A stretch of 64,000 nt of DNA, from NCBI RefSeq assembly GCF_014204625.1, contig NZ_JACHLU010000001.1:610352-674351 (forward strand), written 5' to 3'. The translations under genes and the position numbers were made by a program. The notes below the pieces were generated by a model. That model did no database searches. It saw only the letters and a list, made by a program, of their open reading frames with translations, and was not told the origin of the DNA. Below, in pieces: positions 37,946 through 46,933 of this stretch (its first letter is position 1; every line of letters begins with the position of its first letter). Source of the DNA: Gillisella vitis. GTDB lineage: Bacteria; Pseudomonadota; Alphaproteobacteria; Rhizobiales; Rhizobiaceae.

Positions 37946-39445
37946 TTACCAATCCGGGAAAAATCCGGGCATGGACGCAATTGGTCTGGCTTTGGCAAGG
38001 GCTTCAAGATCAACCTTTGGTACCCCAAACACGGAGTCATCGGCAAGGATGGCCTGAATTTCCGCGGCCACCCGCAACACGCCCAGATCATCGTGACGCT
38101 TGCCGACAATCTGCAAGCCAAACGGCATGCCGAGACTGTCACGCCCCACCGGAATGGTGATGGCCGGATGGCCCGCAAGCGTAGACGCATAGGCCAGCGC
38201 CAGCCAATGATAATAGCTCTTGGTTGGCTCCCCATCGATATGGGTGGGGTAAAGCTCATGCCAGTCACGCGGGCTGATGGTGACGGCGGGGCTCAATACA
38301 AAATCATGATGCTCAAAAAAGCCCTGCCAATCCCGATAATAGCGCCCTTGACGGGTGAGCGCATCGGAAAAATCCTCCGGGCCATAGGTCATGGCTTCCG
38401 CCACATTCACCGTCACATTCGGCCCCACCATGGCGGGATGCTCACGCACATATTTGCCATGCCCGACAAACAGCAAGGCCCGCAGCACCGCGAAAATCCG
38501 GTCTGCATCATCGGAAGCCGGATGCGTATCCTCAACCTGCCCCAGATGCGGCATCAACCGTGCCACCACCGTCTGAAAAGCATGACGCACCACAGATTCG
38601 ACGGGCGCAAAACCGTAATCCTCGGTCACTGCCATCCTTAAACCAGCCAGATTGATGGGCATGAGTGATGCAAAATCCTTTGGATTCCACAGAGTTTTGC
38701 CATCCACAACCGTGGTATAGGGATCAAGCCGATCGGGCCTTGCCAGAACGGACAGCATCAAGCCAACATCCTCCACCGTGCGCGCCATGGGACCGCTGGT
38801 GGACAGGGGAAACAGGGCAGCCGCCCGCGTATCACCCGGCACCACACCCGGCGAGGGTCTGAAACCGACAACCCCGCAAAACGCAGCCGGGTTGCGCAGG
38901 CTGCCGCCAGTGTCCGATCCGGTCGCAAGCGGGGCCATGCGGCTGGCCAGGAGGGCGGCTGATCCACCCGATGATCCCGCCGCACTTTTCGTCACATCAT
39001 GCGGGTTGCCAGTGGCACCATAGACCTTATTGATGGTGTTGCCGCCTGCGCTCCAGTCCGGGTTATTGGTCTTGCCCAGCGGGAAAGCCCCCGCTTGGCG
39101 CATGGCAGCCACAATGGCATCGTCTTTCATCGCAATATTATTGCGGAAAATTTCCGAGCCAAAGGTGGTGGGCAGGCCCTTCACGTCAATCATATCCTTG
39201 ACGCCAAAGGGCAGACCATGCAGGCATCCCAGCGGCGCGTTGGTCATGACCTGTTGCTCAGCCTGTCGCGCATCCAGCATCACCTGCTCAAAATCCTGCG
39301 CCACCACCGCATTGATGGCGGGATTTATTGTCTCCACCCTTTCAATACAGGCCTCGACCAGTTCCACCGGCGACAGGCTTTTACGGGCAATCAGGCGTGT
39401 TGCTTCAAGGGCTGTCAAATCAGCAGGATGCGTTTTGGTGGTCAT
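37946..39445 (-). CDS. Amidase (amidase signature family)
   Basis: A 499-residue amidase-signature enzyme that hydrolyses a carboxamide bond. The Ser-cisSer-Lys triad is visible: Lys83 (PFGVKDMID), Ser158 (SAAGSSGGSAALLA) and nucleophile Ser182 (GSDTGGSLRNPA). NPAAFCGVVGFRPSPG follows as in the family. It is the last gene of the operon after an M20 peptidase and a peptide-type importer, so it probably acts on an imported amide. No sequence feature fixes the substrate. There is no signal peptide. Confidence 0.9.
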   Translation of the reverse strand: MTTKTHPADLTALEATRLIARKSLSPVELVEACIERVETINPAINAVVAQDFEQVMLDARQAEQQVMTNAPLGCLHGLPFGVKDMIDVKGLPTTFGSEIFRNNIAMKDDAIVAAMRQAGAFPLGKTNNPDWSAGGNTINKVYGATGNPHDVTKSAAGSSGGSAALLASRMAPLATGSDTGGSLRNPAAFCGVVGFRPSPGVVPGDTRAAALFPLSTSGPMARTVEDVGLMLSVLARPDRLDPYTTVVDGKTLWNPKDFASLMPINLAGLRMAVTEDYGFAPVESVVRHAFQTVVARLMPHLGQVEDTHPASDDADRIFAVLRALLFVGHGKYVREHPAMVGPNVTVNVAEAMTYGPEDFSDALTRQGRYYRDWQGFFEHHDFVLSPAVTISPRDWHELYPTHIDGEPTKSYYHWLALAYASTLAGHPAITIPVGRDSLGMPFGLQIVGKRHDDLGVLRVAAEIQAILADDSVFGVPKVDLEALAKARPIASMPGFFPDW

Positions 39446-39468
39446 GCCAGCAGCCTTTTTGAGAAAAT

Positions 39469-40851
39469 TCAGGACATCTGCTTCAATGTTTCAGCATTAT
39501 CGCCAATGTCGAGGAAAAGGCTGGTCATCACCCGCATTCCTTCTTCGGCAATCGACAAAAGCGCGTGCTCATTAGGGCCATGCTGGCCGCATTCCGCGTG
39601 GGAATGGGGAACCCAGATGGTGGGCAGGCCGAGAATATCGGTAAAGGCATCATTGGGAAGCGATCCGGCCAGATTGGGCAGCACATGCGGGGGCTTGCCG
39701 CAGGTTTTGGCAATCGACTGCTCGACAAATTTCACCCACGGATGATCGGGCGAAAACCGCGTGGCCTTGAAGGATTCGCCGCGTGCCATTTCCACCTGCA
39801 CCATGCCAAAGCCATGGGCATCCAGATGCTTGCGCAGTGCTGGCAAAATGCCGTCCATATCGGTGCCAACCACAAACCGAAGCTGGCAAGTGGCCTTAGC
39901 GCTGCCGGAAATGGCGTTTTGTGGTGCATTGATATTGCCCGCCGCAATCGCCAGAACCGCCATGGAATTCCAGCCGAACACCCGCTCGGACGGGGTCAAA
40001 TCCGCCTGCCCCCAATCCGCATCGTGCTTGCGGGGTGGCAGGTCTTTCAGGGCGGCGCGAATATCGGGCGTGAGGCTGTTGGGCAGCCACTCAGGTATTT
40101 TAATCTGGCCGCGATGATCGACAATCGAGGCAATGGCGTGGGACAGGATAATGACCGGATCGGCCAGAAGTCCGCCAAAATTGCCGGAATGGTGGTCGCT
40201 TTCGCGCAAATTGACAATAAGGTTAAAGGCCAGCCCACCGCGAGAGCCCATGAACATGGTGGGCGTATCAGCCGCAAGCCTTGGCCCGTCCGAGGCAATC
40301 AGCACATCGGCGGCAAGGGCTTGCTGATGGGCGTGGAAAAACTCGCGCAGGCCATAGGAGCCGGTTTCCTCGGCCATTTCCAGAATGATCTTGGCGTTGA
40401 AACCAAGCTTGCCATTGGCCTTGATAATTTGCTCCAGCGATTTGATGTTAATCAGATGCTGAATCTTGTTATCGGCCGTGCCACGCCCATAGAGCTTATC
40501 CCCTTCCTGCTTCAAGACAAAGGGATCAAGCCCCTCACGCCAGCGATGCGCCTCACCATTGCAGACATCGCCATGGCCATAGATCAGCACGGTCGGCAGG
40601 GTCGCGTTTTCCATGCGGCTTGCCAGCATCAAGGGCGCACCGCCCTCGCGGGGGTTTTGGAAAATATCGGTCTCAAACCCTAAACCAGACAGCCACGGCT
40701 GCATATTGTCCCGCAAATAGGCTTGCAACTCTTCCGGCGTTCCCTCCGACTGGCTGACAGAGCGCCGCGCCACCAGCAGGGCCAGATCAGCGGCCAGTTG
40801 CCCGCTTGAGGCATAGTCCGATGCCTGTTTCACAAGACTGTCTCGTTCCAT
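39469..40851 (-). CDS. M20 family metallopeptidase
   Basis: A 460-residue zinc peptidase of the M20 family (dipeptidase/deacylase group). Metal-site motifs include VLIYGHGDVCNGE, LYGRGTADNKIQH and ILEMAEETGSYGL, with SDHHSGNFGG in the dimerisation domain and VPHSHAECGQHGPNEHALLS near the C-terminus carrying the last ligand. The start at 40851 (MERDSLVKQ) matches the family's usual N-terminus and has AAGG upstream; an in-frame ATG at 40869, directly after the upstream stop, is the alternative. It likely cleaves a peptide or N-acyl amino acid brought in by the adjacent transporter. Confidence 0.88.
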   Translation of the reverse strand: MERDSLVKQASDYASSGQLAADLALLVARRSVSQSEGTPEELQAYLRDNMQPWLSGLGFETDIFQNPREGGAPLMLASRMENATLPTVLIYGHGDVCNGEAHRWREGLDPFVLKQEGDKLYGRGTADNKIQHLINIKSLEQIIKANGKLGFNAKIILEMAEETGSYGLREFFHAHQQALAADVLIASDGPRLAADTPTMFMGSRGGLAFNLIVNLRESDHHSGNFGGLLADPVIILSHAIASIVDHRGQIKIPEWLPNSLTPDIRAALKDLPPRKHDADWGQADLTPSERVFGWNSMAVLAIAAGNINAPQNAISGSAKATCQLRFVVGTDMDGILPALRKHLDAHGFGMVQVEMARGESFKATRFSPDHPWVKFVEQSIAKTCGKPPHVLPNLAGSLPNDAFTDILGLPTIWVPHSHAECGQHGPNEHALLSIAEEGMRVMTSLFLDIGDNAETLKQMS

Positions 40852-40869
40852 TGTCACATGCCTTATCAT

Positions 40870-42528
40870 TTATGCATCTATTGTTTCTGCGGGGCCAAGT
40901 GCTGCCATGTCTGGTGCCTCCCATCCCCTGCCCGGCATGGCAGACAGCAACATGCGGGTATAATCATGCTGCGGATTGCCAAACACCGCATCCACCGTGC
41001 CATATTCCACCATCGCCCCCTTTTGCATCACCAGAATATGGTCAGAAATTTCGGCGGCCACCCGCAAATCATGGGTGATGAACACAATGGTCAGGCCAAC
41101 CGCTTTTTTAATGTCATTGAGCAGTTTCAGCACATCTTTTTGCACCGACACATCCAGCGCCGAGACCGCCTCATCGGCAATCAAAATCTTCGGCTCCACC
41201 ATCAAGGCCCGCGCAATCGAAATGCGCTGGCGCTGGCCACCGGAAAATTGCGAAGGATAGCGCTCCAGCGCATCCTCTTCCAGCCGGACAATTTTGAGCA
41301 GAGCGCGGGCTTTTTCCATGGCCTCTTGCCGGGACACGCCAAAGTTCAGAGGCCCTTCAATCAGCAGATCGCCAATGCGGCGGCGCGGATTGAGCGAGCC
41401 ATAGGGGTCCTGAAACACAATCTGGATATGTTTGCGAAAGCCGCGACGGCCCTCTGTTGTCCCTGTTTCCAGCTTTGTGTTGCCAATCCACAGGGTGCCT
41501 TCATCCGGGGCTTCCAGCCCCATCAGGCAGCGCACCAATGTTGTCTTGCCAGAACCGGATTCGCCAACAATGCCGAGCGTCTGACCTTCTAAAACGGTGA
41601 AATCAATCGGCTTGACCGCCTGAACCGTGCGCGCCGGTTTGAACAAGCTGCGCGGCGTTCTGAAGGTTTTTTCAATGCCTGCGACACGAAGAGCAATCGG
41701 TTTATCTGTTACTGCATCTCCCTTGCCGCTATGGCGGCGCGGCACGGCCTCAATCAGCATCCTTGTGTAGGGATGTTTGGGATGGTTCAGCACGTCATCC
41801 ACCGTGCCATGCTCCACCACAATACCCTTTTGCATCACCAGAACTTTATCCGCCAGCTCTGCCACCACATCAAAATCATGGGTGACAAACAGAATGCCCG
41901 CGTTGCGGCTTTCCTTCAGCGCCTTGAACATGTCCAGAATCTGCGCCTGCGTGGTCACATCCAGCGCAGTCGTAGGCTCGTCGGCAATCAGCAGCCGTGG
42001 CTCCATCGCCAAGGCCATGGCGATGACAATGCGCTGGCGCTGCCCGCCCGACAATTGATGCGGATAGGCATGATAGAGCCGCTCAGGATCAGGAAGGCGC
42101 ACTTCCTGCAACAGCGCCATGGTTTTTTGCCGCTGATCCGCTTTTGACAGCATGGTGTGGGCGCGAAACACTTCTTCAATCTGTTCCCCCACCGTATAGC
42201 AGGGGTTCAGCGCCGTCATCGGCTCCTGAAAGATCATGCCCATGCGGTTGCCGCGCAAGCTGGCGTGCTCGGAGGGCGATAATGTCAACACATCCTTGCC
42301 ATCAAACCAGATTTCGCCAGAAGAGGCTTTCAGCGCCTTGGGCAAAAGGCCCATGGCGGCAAAGGAGGTGATGGATTTGCCAGAGCCGGATTCGCCAACA
42401 ATGCAGAGAATTTCCTTCTCGGCAATCTCCAGCGACAGATCACGCACCGCATGGGAGCGATCCCCGCTTTTGGGCAGATCAATGGTGAGATTGCGGATCG
42501 ACAGAACAGACTTGGGGTTTGCAAGCAT
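40870..42528 (-). CDS. Fused dipeptide-type ABC transporter ATPase (DppD-DppF fusion)
   Basis: A 552-residue protein with two complete nucleotide-binding domains, as in GsiA-like ATPases. The first has [34 protein letters not shown] and LLIADEPTTALD. The second has [33 protein letters not shown] and [12 protein letters not shown]. An interdomain linker covers about residues 255-300. It follows the two permeases with a 1-bp overlap and supplies both ATP sites of the importer. Confidence 0.94.
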   Translation of the reverse strand: MLANPKSVLSIRNLTIDLPKSGDRSHAVRDLSLEIAEKEILCIVGESGSGKSITSFAAMGLLPKALKASSGEIWFDGKDVLTLSPSEHASLRGNRMGMIFQEPMTALNPCYTVGEQIEEVFRAHTMLSKADQRQKTMALLQEVRLPDPERLYHAYPHQLSGGQRQRIVIAMALAMEPRLLIADEPTTALDVTTQAQILDMFKALKESRNAGILFVTHDFDVVAELADKVLVMQKGIVVEHGTVDDVLNHPKHPYTRMLIEAVPRRHSGKGDAVTDKPIALRVAGIEKTFRTPRSLFKPARTVQAVKPIDFTVLEGQTLGIVGESGSGKTTLVRCLMGLEAPDEGTLWIGNTKLETGTTEGRRGFRKHIQIVFQDPYGSLNPRRRIGDLLIEGPLNFGVSRQEAMEKARALLKIVRLEEDALERYPSQFSGGQRQRISIARALMVEPKILIADEAVSALDVSVQKDVLKLLNDIKKAVGLTIVFITHDLRVAAEISDHILVMQKGAMVEYGTVDAVFGNPQHDYTRMLLSAMPGRGWEAPDMAALGPAETIDA

Positions 42529-43427
42529 CAGTTTCTGCCCTCCGGTGCGGTAATATCGCGGATGCCATCGCCGAGAATATTGATGGCCAGCACCAGCACA
42601 AACAGCGCCACGCCAGGAATGGTGATCAGCCAGCTTTCAAACAGCAGCATTTCCTTGCCTTCGGAAATCATCAGCCCCCAGGAGGGCGTTGGCGGCTGCA
42701 CCCCCAGCCCCAGAAAAGACAGAGCGGCTTCAAGAATAATGGCATGGGCCATTTCCAACGTGACCACCACAATCAAGGCATTCATCACATTGGGAAACAC
42801 GTCTTTCCAAAGAATGCGCGGCAGGCTAGCCCCCAACACCTCGGCGGCGGCAATATAATCCATCTGCCGCACCTGCATGGTGGCGCTGCGCATCACCACA
42901 GCAAAACGATCCCACAGCAGCAGGCCCAGAACGCAGATCACCACCGTCAGCGAGCCACCAAACAGGGCCACCACCGCCAGCGCCACCAATGTGGCTGGTA
43001 AGGCCAGACGCACAGAGAGAATGAACATGACAGCGGCATCAATTCTGCCACCAAAATAGCCGCCCAACACGCCCAGCGTTGTGCCAATCACCGCAGACAT
43101 CAGGGCTGCAATAATGCCAATGGTCAGCGATATGCGCGCACCATACATCAACCGGGACAGATAATCGCGCCCGAGAGCATCCGTGCCCAGAATATGGTTG
43201 GCATCGCCGCCCATAAACATCGGCGGCACCATCCGGGCCAGAAGGTCCTGCTTATAGGGATCATGCGGAGCCAGCCATGGGGCAAAAATGGCAATCAGCG
43301 CTATGATGGCCACCGTGCCAAAGCCCAGCAGAAAGCCGCGATGTTTCAACGCGCGGCGCAACAATTGGCGTGAGGGAGAAGCCGGTTTTTCGGCAACAGG
43401 CGTCGTGCTGGTGACAATTGTATTCAT
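42528..43427 (-). CDS. Peptide-type ABC transporter permease, DppC type
   Basis: A 299-residue permease. A cytoplasmic N-terminus precedes FLLGFGTVAIIALIAIFAPWLAPHDP. The periplasmic HILGTDALGRDYLSRLMYGAR motif of the DppC class is present, with the EAA region AAAEVLGASLPRILWKDVFPN. The ATG at 43427 follows GGAG and lies immediately after the DppB-type stop codon. Confidence 0.93.
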   Translation of the reverse strand: MNTIVTSTTPVAEKPASPSRQLLRRALKHRGFLLGFGTVAIIALIAIFAPWLAPHDPYKQDLLARMVPPMFMGGDANHILGTDALGRDYLSRLMYGARISLTIGIIAALMSAVIGTTLGVLGGYFGGRIDAAVMFILSVRLALPATLVALAVVALFGGSLTVVICVLGLLLWDRFAVVMRSATMQVRQMDYIAAAEVLGASLPRILWKDVFPNVMNALIVVVTLEMAHAIILEAALSFLGLGVQPPTPSWGLMISEGKEMLLFESWLITIPGVALFVLVLAINILGDGIRDITAPEGRN

Positions 43428-43428
43428 A

Positions 43429-44346
43429 TCAGCCACTCCGTAAACGCGGGTCAAGCCAGGCGTTGAGAAGGTCCGCCAGGAAGGTGAAAAAGATATAGAA
43501 CATCGAAAAAATCAGGATCAGGGCCTGCATGGTCGGCAGATCATTGCGGGAAATCGATTCCCACGCCAGAAGCCCGGCCCCGTGCAAGGCAAAAATGGTT
43601 TCCACCACCACCGAGCCGCCAAACATGAAACCAAGCTGCACAGCCGCAAGGCTGACCACCGGAATAATCGCATTGCGCAGCGCATGTTTGAACATCACGA
43701 TGCGCCAGTTCAGCCCCTTGGCGCGGGCGGTGCGGATATAGTCGGCTGAGAGCACATCCAGCATTCCCGCCCGGGTCAGGCGCATGATGGCCGGCGTGGC
43801 ATAATAGCCCAGCACAATCATGGGCAGAATATAGCCATGCCAGTCCGATGTGCCAGAGGCTGGCAACAGGCCGAGATTGACCGAAAACACCACAATCAGG
43901 ATCAGGCCGAACCAGAAACTGGGAATGGCCTGCCCAAGCACAGCCACGGTCAGCGCCAGCCGGTCAATCCATGTATTGGGAAAGGCCGCCGCCAGCACGC
44001 CCATGGGCACCGCCAGCACAATGGCAAAGCCCATGCCCAGCGCACCAATGGTCATGGTCACAGGCAGGCGGTCTGCGATCATATCAGCCACGGGAACTTT
44101 AAAATAATAGCTGATGCCAAAATCGCCGTGCAGCGCCTTGAGCAACCATGATCCGTACTGAACCAGCAATGGCCGATCAAAACCATATTGATGACGGATC
44201 AACGCGATGGCGTCTGGCTTTGCCCCCTCGCCAGCAATTGCCATGGCGGGATCGCCCGCCATGAACAACAACAGAAAGCTGATAAAAGAAACAGTCAGCG
44301 CCACAGCCAGGGCGAGGCCCAGTCTTGTCAGAATAAATTTCAACAT
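43429..44346 (-). CDS. Peptide-type ABC transporter permease, DppB type
   Basis: A 305-residue permease. It has the first helix LALAVALTVSFISFLLLFMAGDPA with the class-typical GDPA, the cytoplasmic loop RTARAKGLNWRIVMFKHALRNA and a C-terminal LADLLNAWLDPRLRSG. The ATG at 44346 follows GGAAAG; the upstream in-frame extension crosses an intercistronic hairpin and is not supported. Confidence 0.93.
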   Translation of the reverse strand: MLKFILTRLGLALAVALTVSFISFLLLFMAGDPAMAIAGEGAKPDAIALIRHQYGFDRPLLVQYGSWLLKALHGDFGISYYFKVPVADMIADRLPVTMTIGALGMGFAIVLAVPMGVLAAAFPNTWIDRLALTVAVLGQAIPSFWFGLILIVVFSVNLGLLPASGTSDWHGYILPMIVLGYYATPAIMRLTRAGMLDVLSADYIRTARAKGLNWRIVMFKHALRNAIIPVVSLAAVQLGFMFGGSVVVETIFALHGAGLLAWESISRNDLPTMQALILIFSMFYIFFTFLADLLNAWLDPRLRSG

Positions 44347-44395
44347 TATGCATTCTTTCCGAAGCGGACAAAGGTCTGATCGTCGAAGGAAAGCC

Positions 44396-44422
44396 GCCGC
44401 CCGAACACCAACGCCGGGCGGC
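44396..44422 (-). other. Intercistronic stem-loop after the peptide binding-protein gene
   Basis: Inverted repeat GCCGCCCG / CGGGCGGC with an 11-base loop, between the binding-protein stop (44439) and the DppB-type permease start. No T-run; probably an mRNA-stabilising or attenuating hairpin. Confidence 0.5.
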
Positions 44423-44438
44423 ATCAGCGCATTTCAGA

Positions 44439-45953
44439 TTATTTCCAGCCAATGTCGTAGAAGCGCACAAGCTCATCCGGCGTTGGCGCAAACGACACAT
44501 CCTTGGCCATCACATAATTGGTGGAATAGGCCCAAAGCGGTACGAAATAAGCCTTGTCTGCAATGGTTGACAGCGCTTTGGCATACAAGCCCTTGCGGGT
44601 CTCTGTATCCGTGGTGGTGTCAGCTTTTTTCAACAGATCGGCCAGTTCCGGGTCACGGGCATCATCTTCGCCAGAGAGCGTGAAGAAATAGCTGGTGCTG
44701 GCCGATGCGTCGGCCAGAGAGTTGGAGCCCCATGTCAGGAACGATACAGGCACGCCTTCCTTGAAGCGCTTTTCCCGAAGGGCGGCATATTGCATATAAT
44801 TGAGGTGGGCCTTGATGCCGACCTCGGCCAACATGCCAATCATGGCTTCCGCCAGCGGGCGGTCCCGATAGGCGTAGAAATCCACATCGAACCCGTTGGG
44901 ATAACCCGCTTCTGCCAGAAGTGCTTTGGCTTTGGCCGGATCATAGGCATAGCTGGTCACATTGGCTTCGCACCCGAACTGACTTGGGGCGCAGGCGCTG
45001 TTGATCACCGATGTTGTGCCTTTCATCATCGCATCGACAATGCCCTTGCGATTGATTGCATAATTGATGGCCTGACGTACTTTCAGCCTGGTCATCGGGT
45101 TATCAGCACCAGACCGCCCTGCGGCATCCATGGAAATATAACCAATGCGCATGGTGGGCGCGTTAATCACCTGAAACTTGTTCAGGCGCTCCATTTTCTG
45201 GGCCTGATCGGATGGCACCTGCCACACCATGTCGATGCCGCCATTGAACAGCTCGGCCATCTGGGTATTGGCATCGGGAATGGTGCGAATATCGACGTTT
45301 TCGATTTTTGCCTTCGGCTTGGCGGCAGCGAAATAATCATCATTGCGCTTGAGCACAAAATGCTTGCCCGGATCGACACTGACCACTTTGTAAGGGCCGG
45401 TGCCAATCGGCTGCGCTGCAACACCATTGGGACCAACCTTGGCATAATATTCATTGGGATGAATGATCACCGGCCCTGCCAGATATTCCAGCGCGGCGGG
45501 AAACGGCCCTTTGGTGTGAATACGGACCTTGAATTGATCCACTTTCTCGACGCGCTCGATCCAGTCAACCGCAAAGGTGTTTTTTGCCCCATTTTTCGGG
45601 TCAATTTCGAAATTCAGTGTATAAACAACGTCATCGGCGTCAAATGGCTCGCCATTGTGAAATTTGACACCCTGCCGCAGGATTAATTCCAGCGTGGTCG
45701 GGTTTTCCCATGACCAGCCGGTTGCCAGATTGCCAATATAATTGTTGGTGTCGGGGTCACGATACAGCAGGCCATCCCAAACGGCCGCCCCCATCAACAC
45801 ACCTTCGCGGGAGGTGTTGAAATAGGGATCAATATGCTCCAGTTCCTTTGCAAATGCGATATGAAGCGTGTCATCTGCCTTGGCTGCAAACGACGGTGAC
45901 GAAATAAGGTATGCAGGCAGAAGCACTGCCGCGGCAGTCAATGCAAATCTCAT
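44439..45953 (-). CDS. Peptide-type ABC transporter substrate-binding protein (SBP family 5)
   Basis: A 504-residue periplasmic binding protein with a signal peptide of about 23 residues (FALTAAAVLLPAYLISSPSFAA). Family blocks are LEHIDPYFNTSREGVLMGAAVWDGLLY, ILRQGVKFHNGEPFDADDVVYTL, GTGPYKVVSVDPGKHF and AGYPNGFDVDFYAYRDRPLAEAMIGML. First gene of the operon, divergent from the GntR gene. Linked hydrolases (M20, amidase) suggest a peptide or amide-containing cargo. Confidence 0.93.
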   Translation of the reverse strand: MRFALTAAAVLLPAYLISSPSFAAKADDTLHIAFAKELEHIDPYFNTSREGVLMGAAVWDGLLYRDPDTNNYIGNLATGWSWENPTTLELILRQGVKFHNGEPFDADDVVYTLNFEIDPKNGAKNTFAVDWIERVEKVDQFKVRIHTKGPFPAALEYLAGPVIIHPNEYYAKVGPNGVAAQPIGTGPYKVVSVDPGKHFVLKRNDDYFAAAKPKAKIENVDIRTIPDANTQMAELFNGGIDMVWQVPSDQAQKMERLNKFQVINAPTMRIGYISMDAAGRSGADNPMTRLKVRQAINYAINRKGIVDAMMKGTTSVINSACAPSQFGCEANVTSYAYDPAKAKALLAEAGYPNGFDVDFYAYRDRPLAEAMIGMLAEVGIKAHLNYMQYAALREKRFKEGVPVSFLTWGSNSLADASASTSYFFTLSGEDDARDPELADLLKKADTTTDTETRKGLYAKALSTIADKAYFVPLWAYSTNYVMAKDVSFAPTPDELVRFYDIGWK

Positions 45954-46015
45954 GTCATTCCCCTTTTTCGCTCATTGGCTGAGCTGTGCATGAAAGACTA
46001 ACTGCATTGAAAAAA

Positions 46016-46025
46016 TTGTACACAA
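46016..46025. promoter_or_regulatory. GntR/FCD-type operator candidate
   Basis: TTGTACACAA fits the TTGT-N2-ACAA arrangement common for FadR-like GntR regulators. It lies between the divergent binding-protein gene (start 45953) and the gntR gene (start 46104). Confidence 0.5.
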
Positions 46026-46103
46026 AAAAATGATATTGAGCACAATTTGACGGAGAGCCACTTTTCCACTTGCGAAAAAAGCTGACAATCGTGATGATTC
46101 CCC

Positions 46104-46781
46104 ATGGAGAAAACGAGCTTGATTCCATCCAGAATGCCCACCGCAGAAGTGATTTATGAGCGTATCGAAACGCAGATCGCCGAAGGTCAATACAAGGATG
46201 GCGAACGGCTGGATGAGGCAACACTTGCCAAAGAATTTGGTGTCTCCCGCACACCATTGCGCGAAGCCCTGAGGCTTTTATCAGCAAACGGGCTGGTTGA
46301 GTTCATTCCCAATCGCGGCACATTCGTGCGGCAGCCCGATCTCGTCCGCCTGATCGAAATGTTTGAAGTCATGGCCGAACTGGAGGCGTGGTGCGCACGG
46401 CTGGCGGCAAGCCGCATGACAACAGCGCAAATCATTCTGTTGCGCCAAGCCGCTGCCTCCTGTGAAGCGGCGTTGAACACACAGGATAGTCGCGCCTATT
46501 ATGTTCACAATGCCCGATTTCACAATCTGATCTATGATGCCTCCGGCAATCGCTTTTTAGCCGAAGAAACTCGCAATATGCAGCGGCGCCTGCGCCCGTT
46601 TCGTCAGGCGCAATTGTTTGTCTCAGACCGCTTGAGCCAATCCATGAAAGAACACCGCACCATTCTTGCCGCCCTTGAAAAAGGCGATGCTCACGCCGCA
46701 GAAAATCTGATGCGCGAGCATATTCGCATCCAAAGCACAACCTACGAAGAATTTCGCAACGAGGCGGCCCAGACCAGTTAA
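46104..46781 (+). CDS. GntR-family regulator, FadR (FCD) subfamily
   Basis: A 225-residue regulator. The N-terminal winged helix-turn-helix (EVIYERIETQIAEGQYKDGERLDEATLAKEFGVSRTPLREALRLLSANGLVEFIPNRGTFV) is followed by an all-helical FCD ligand domain. His residues in VHNARFHNLIYDASGNRFL and KEHRTILAALEKGD fit the usual metal-binding positions. It is divergent from the peptide/amide uptake operon and so probably represses it. The ribosome-binding site at 46104 is weak; an in-frame ATG at 46134 is possible. Confidence 0.9.
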   Translation: MEKTSLIPSRMPTAEVIYERIETQIAEGQYKDGERLDEATLAKEFGVSRTPLREALRLLSANGLVEFIPNRGTFVRQPDLVRLIEMFEVMAELEAWCARLAASRMTTAQIILLRQAAASCEAALNTQDSRAYYVHNARFHNLIYDASGNRFLAEETRNMQRRLRPFRQAQLFVSDRLSQSMKEHRTILAALEKGDAHAAENLMREHIRIQSTTYEEFRNEAAQTS

Positions 46782-46790
46782 AGCATGTCG

Positions 46791-46814
46791 CGTTTTATTG
46801 TCCTCAATAAAACG
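46791..46814 (+). terminator. Hairpin after the gntR gene
   Basis: Perfect 10-bp stem CGTTTTATTG / CAATAAAACG with a TCCT loop, 9 bp after the gntR stop. It is AT-rich with no clear T-run, so termination strength is uncertain. Confidence 0.35.
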
Positions 46815-46840
46815 ATAACGTCCATGCGAAAAAGAAAGAG

Positions 46841-46921
46841 CTAAAGCCTGTCGCAGTGAATCCTATTCACTGCGACAGGCTTTAGGGTTTGTCAGGTTCA
46901 ATCTGGACCTGACAGGCTCTC
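46841..46921. repeat. 21-bp palindrome joined to a partial copy of the dispersed repeat
   Basis: A perfect 21-bp inverted repeat (arms 46841-46861 and 46865-46885, core AAAGCCTGTCGCAGTGAAT, loop CCT) is followed at 46886-46921 by GTTTGTCAGGTTCAATCTG and its pairing arm, a degenerate hairpin II of the repeat family seen at 9 kb, 11.5 kb and 37.6 kb. Hairpin I of that family is absent. It lies between the convergent gntR and hlyD-like genes. Confidence 0.75.
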
Positions 46922-46933
46922 GATTATCTTTCC

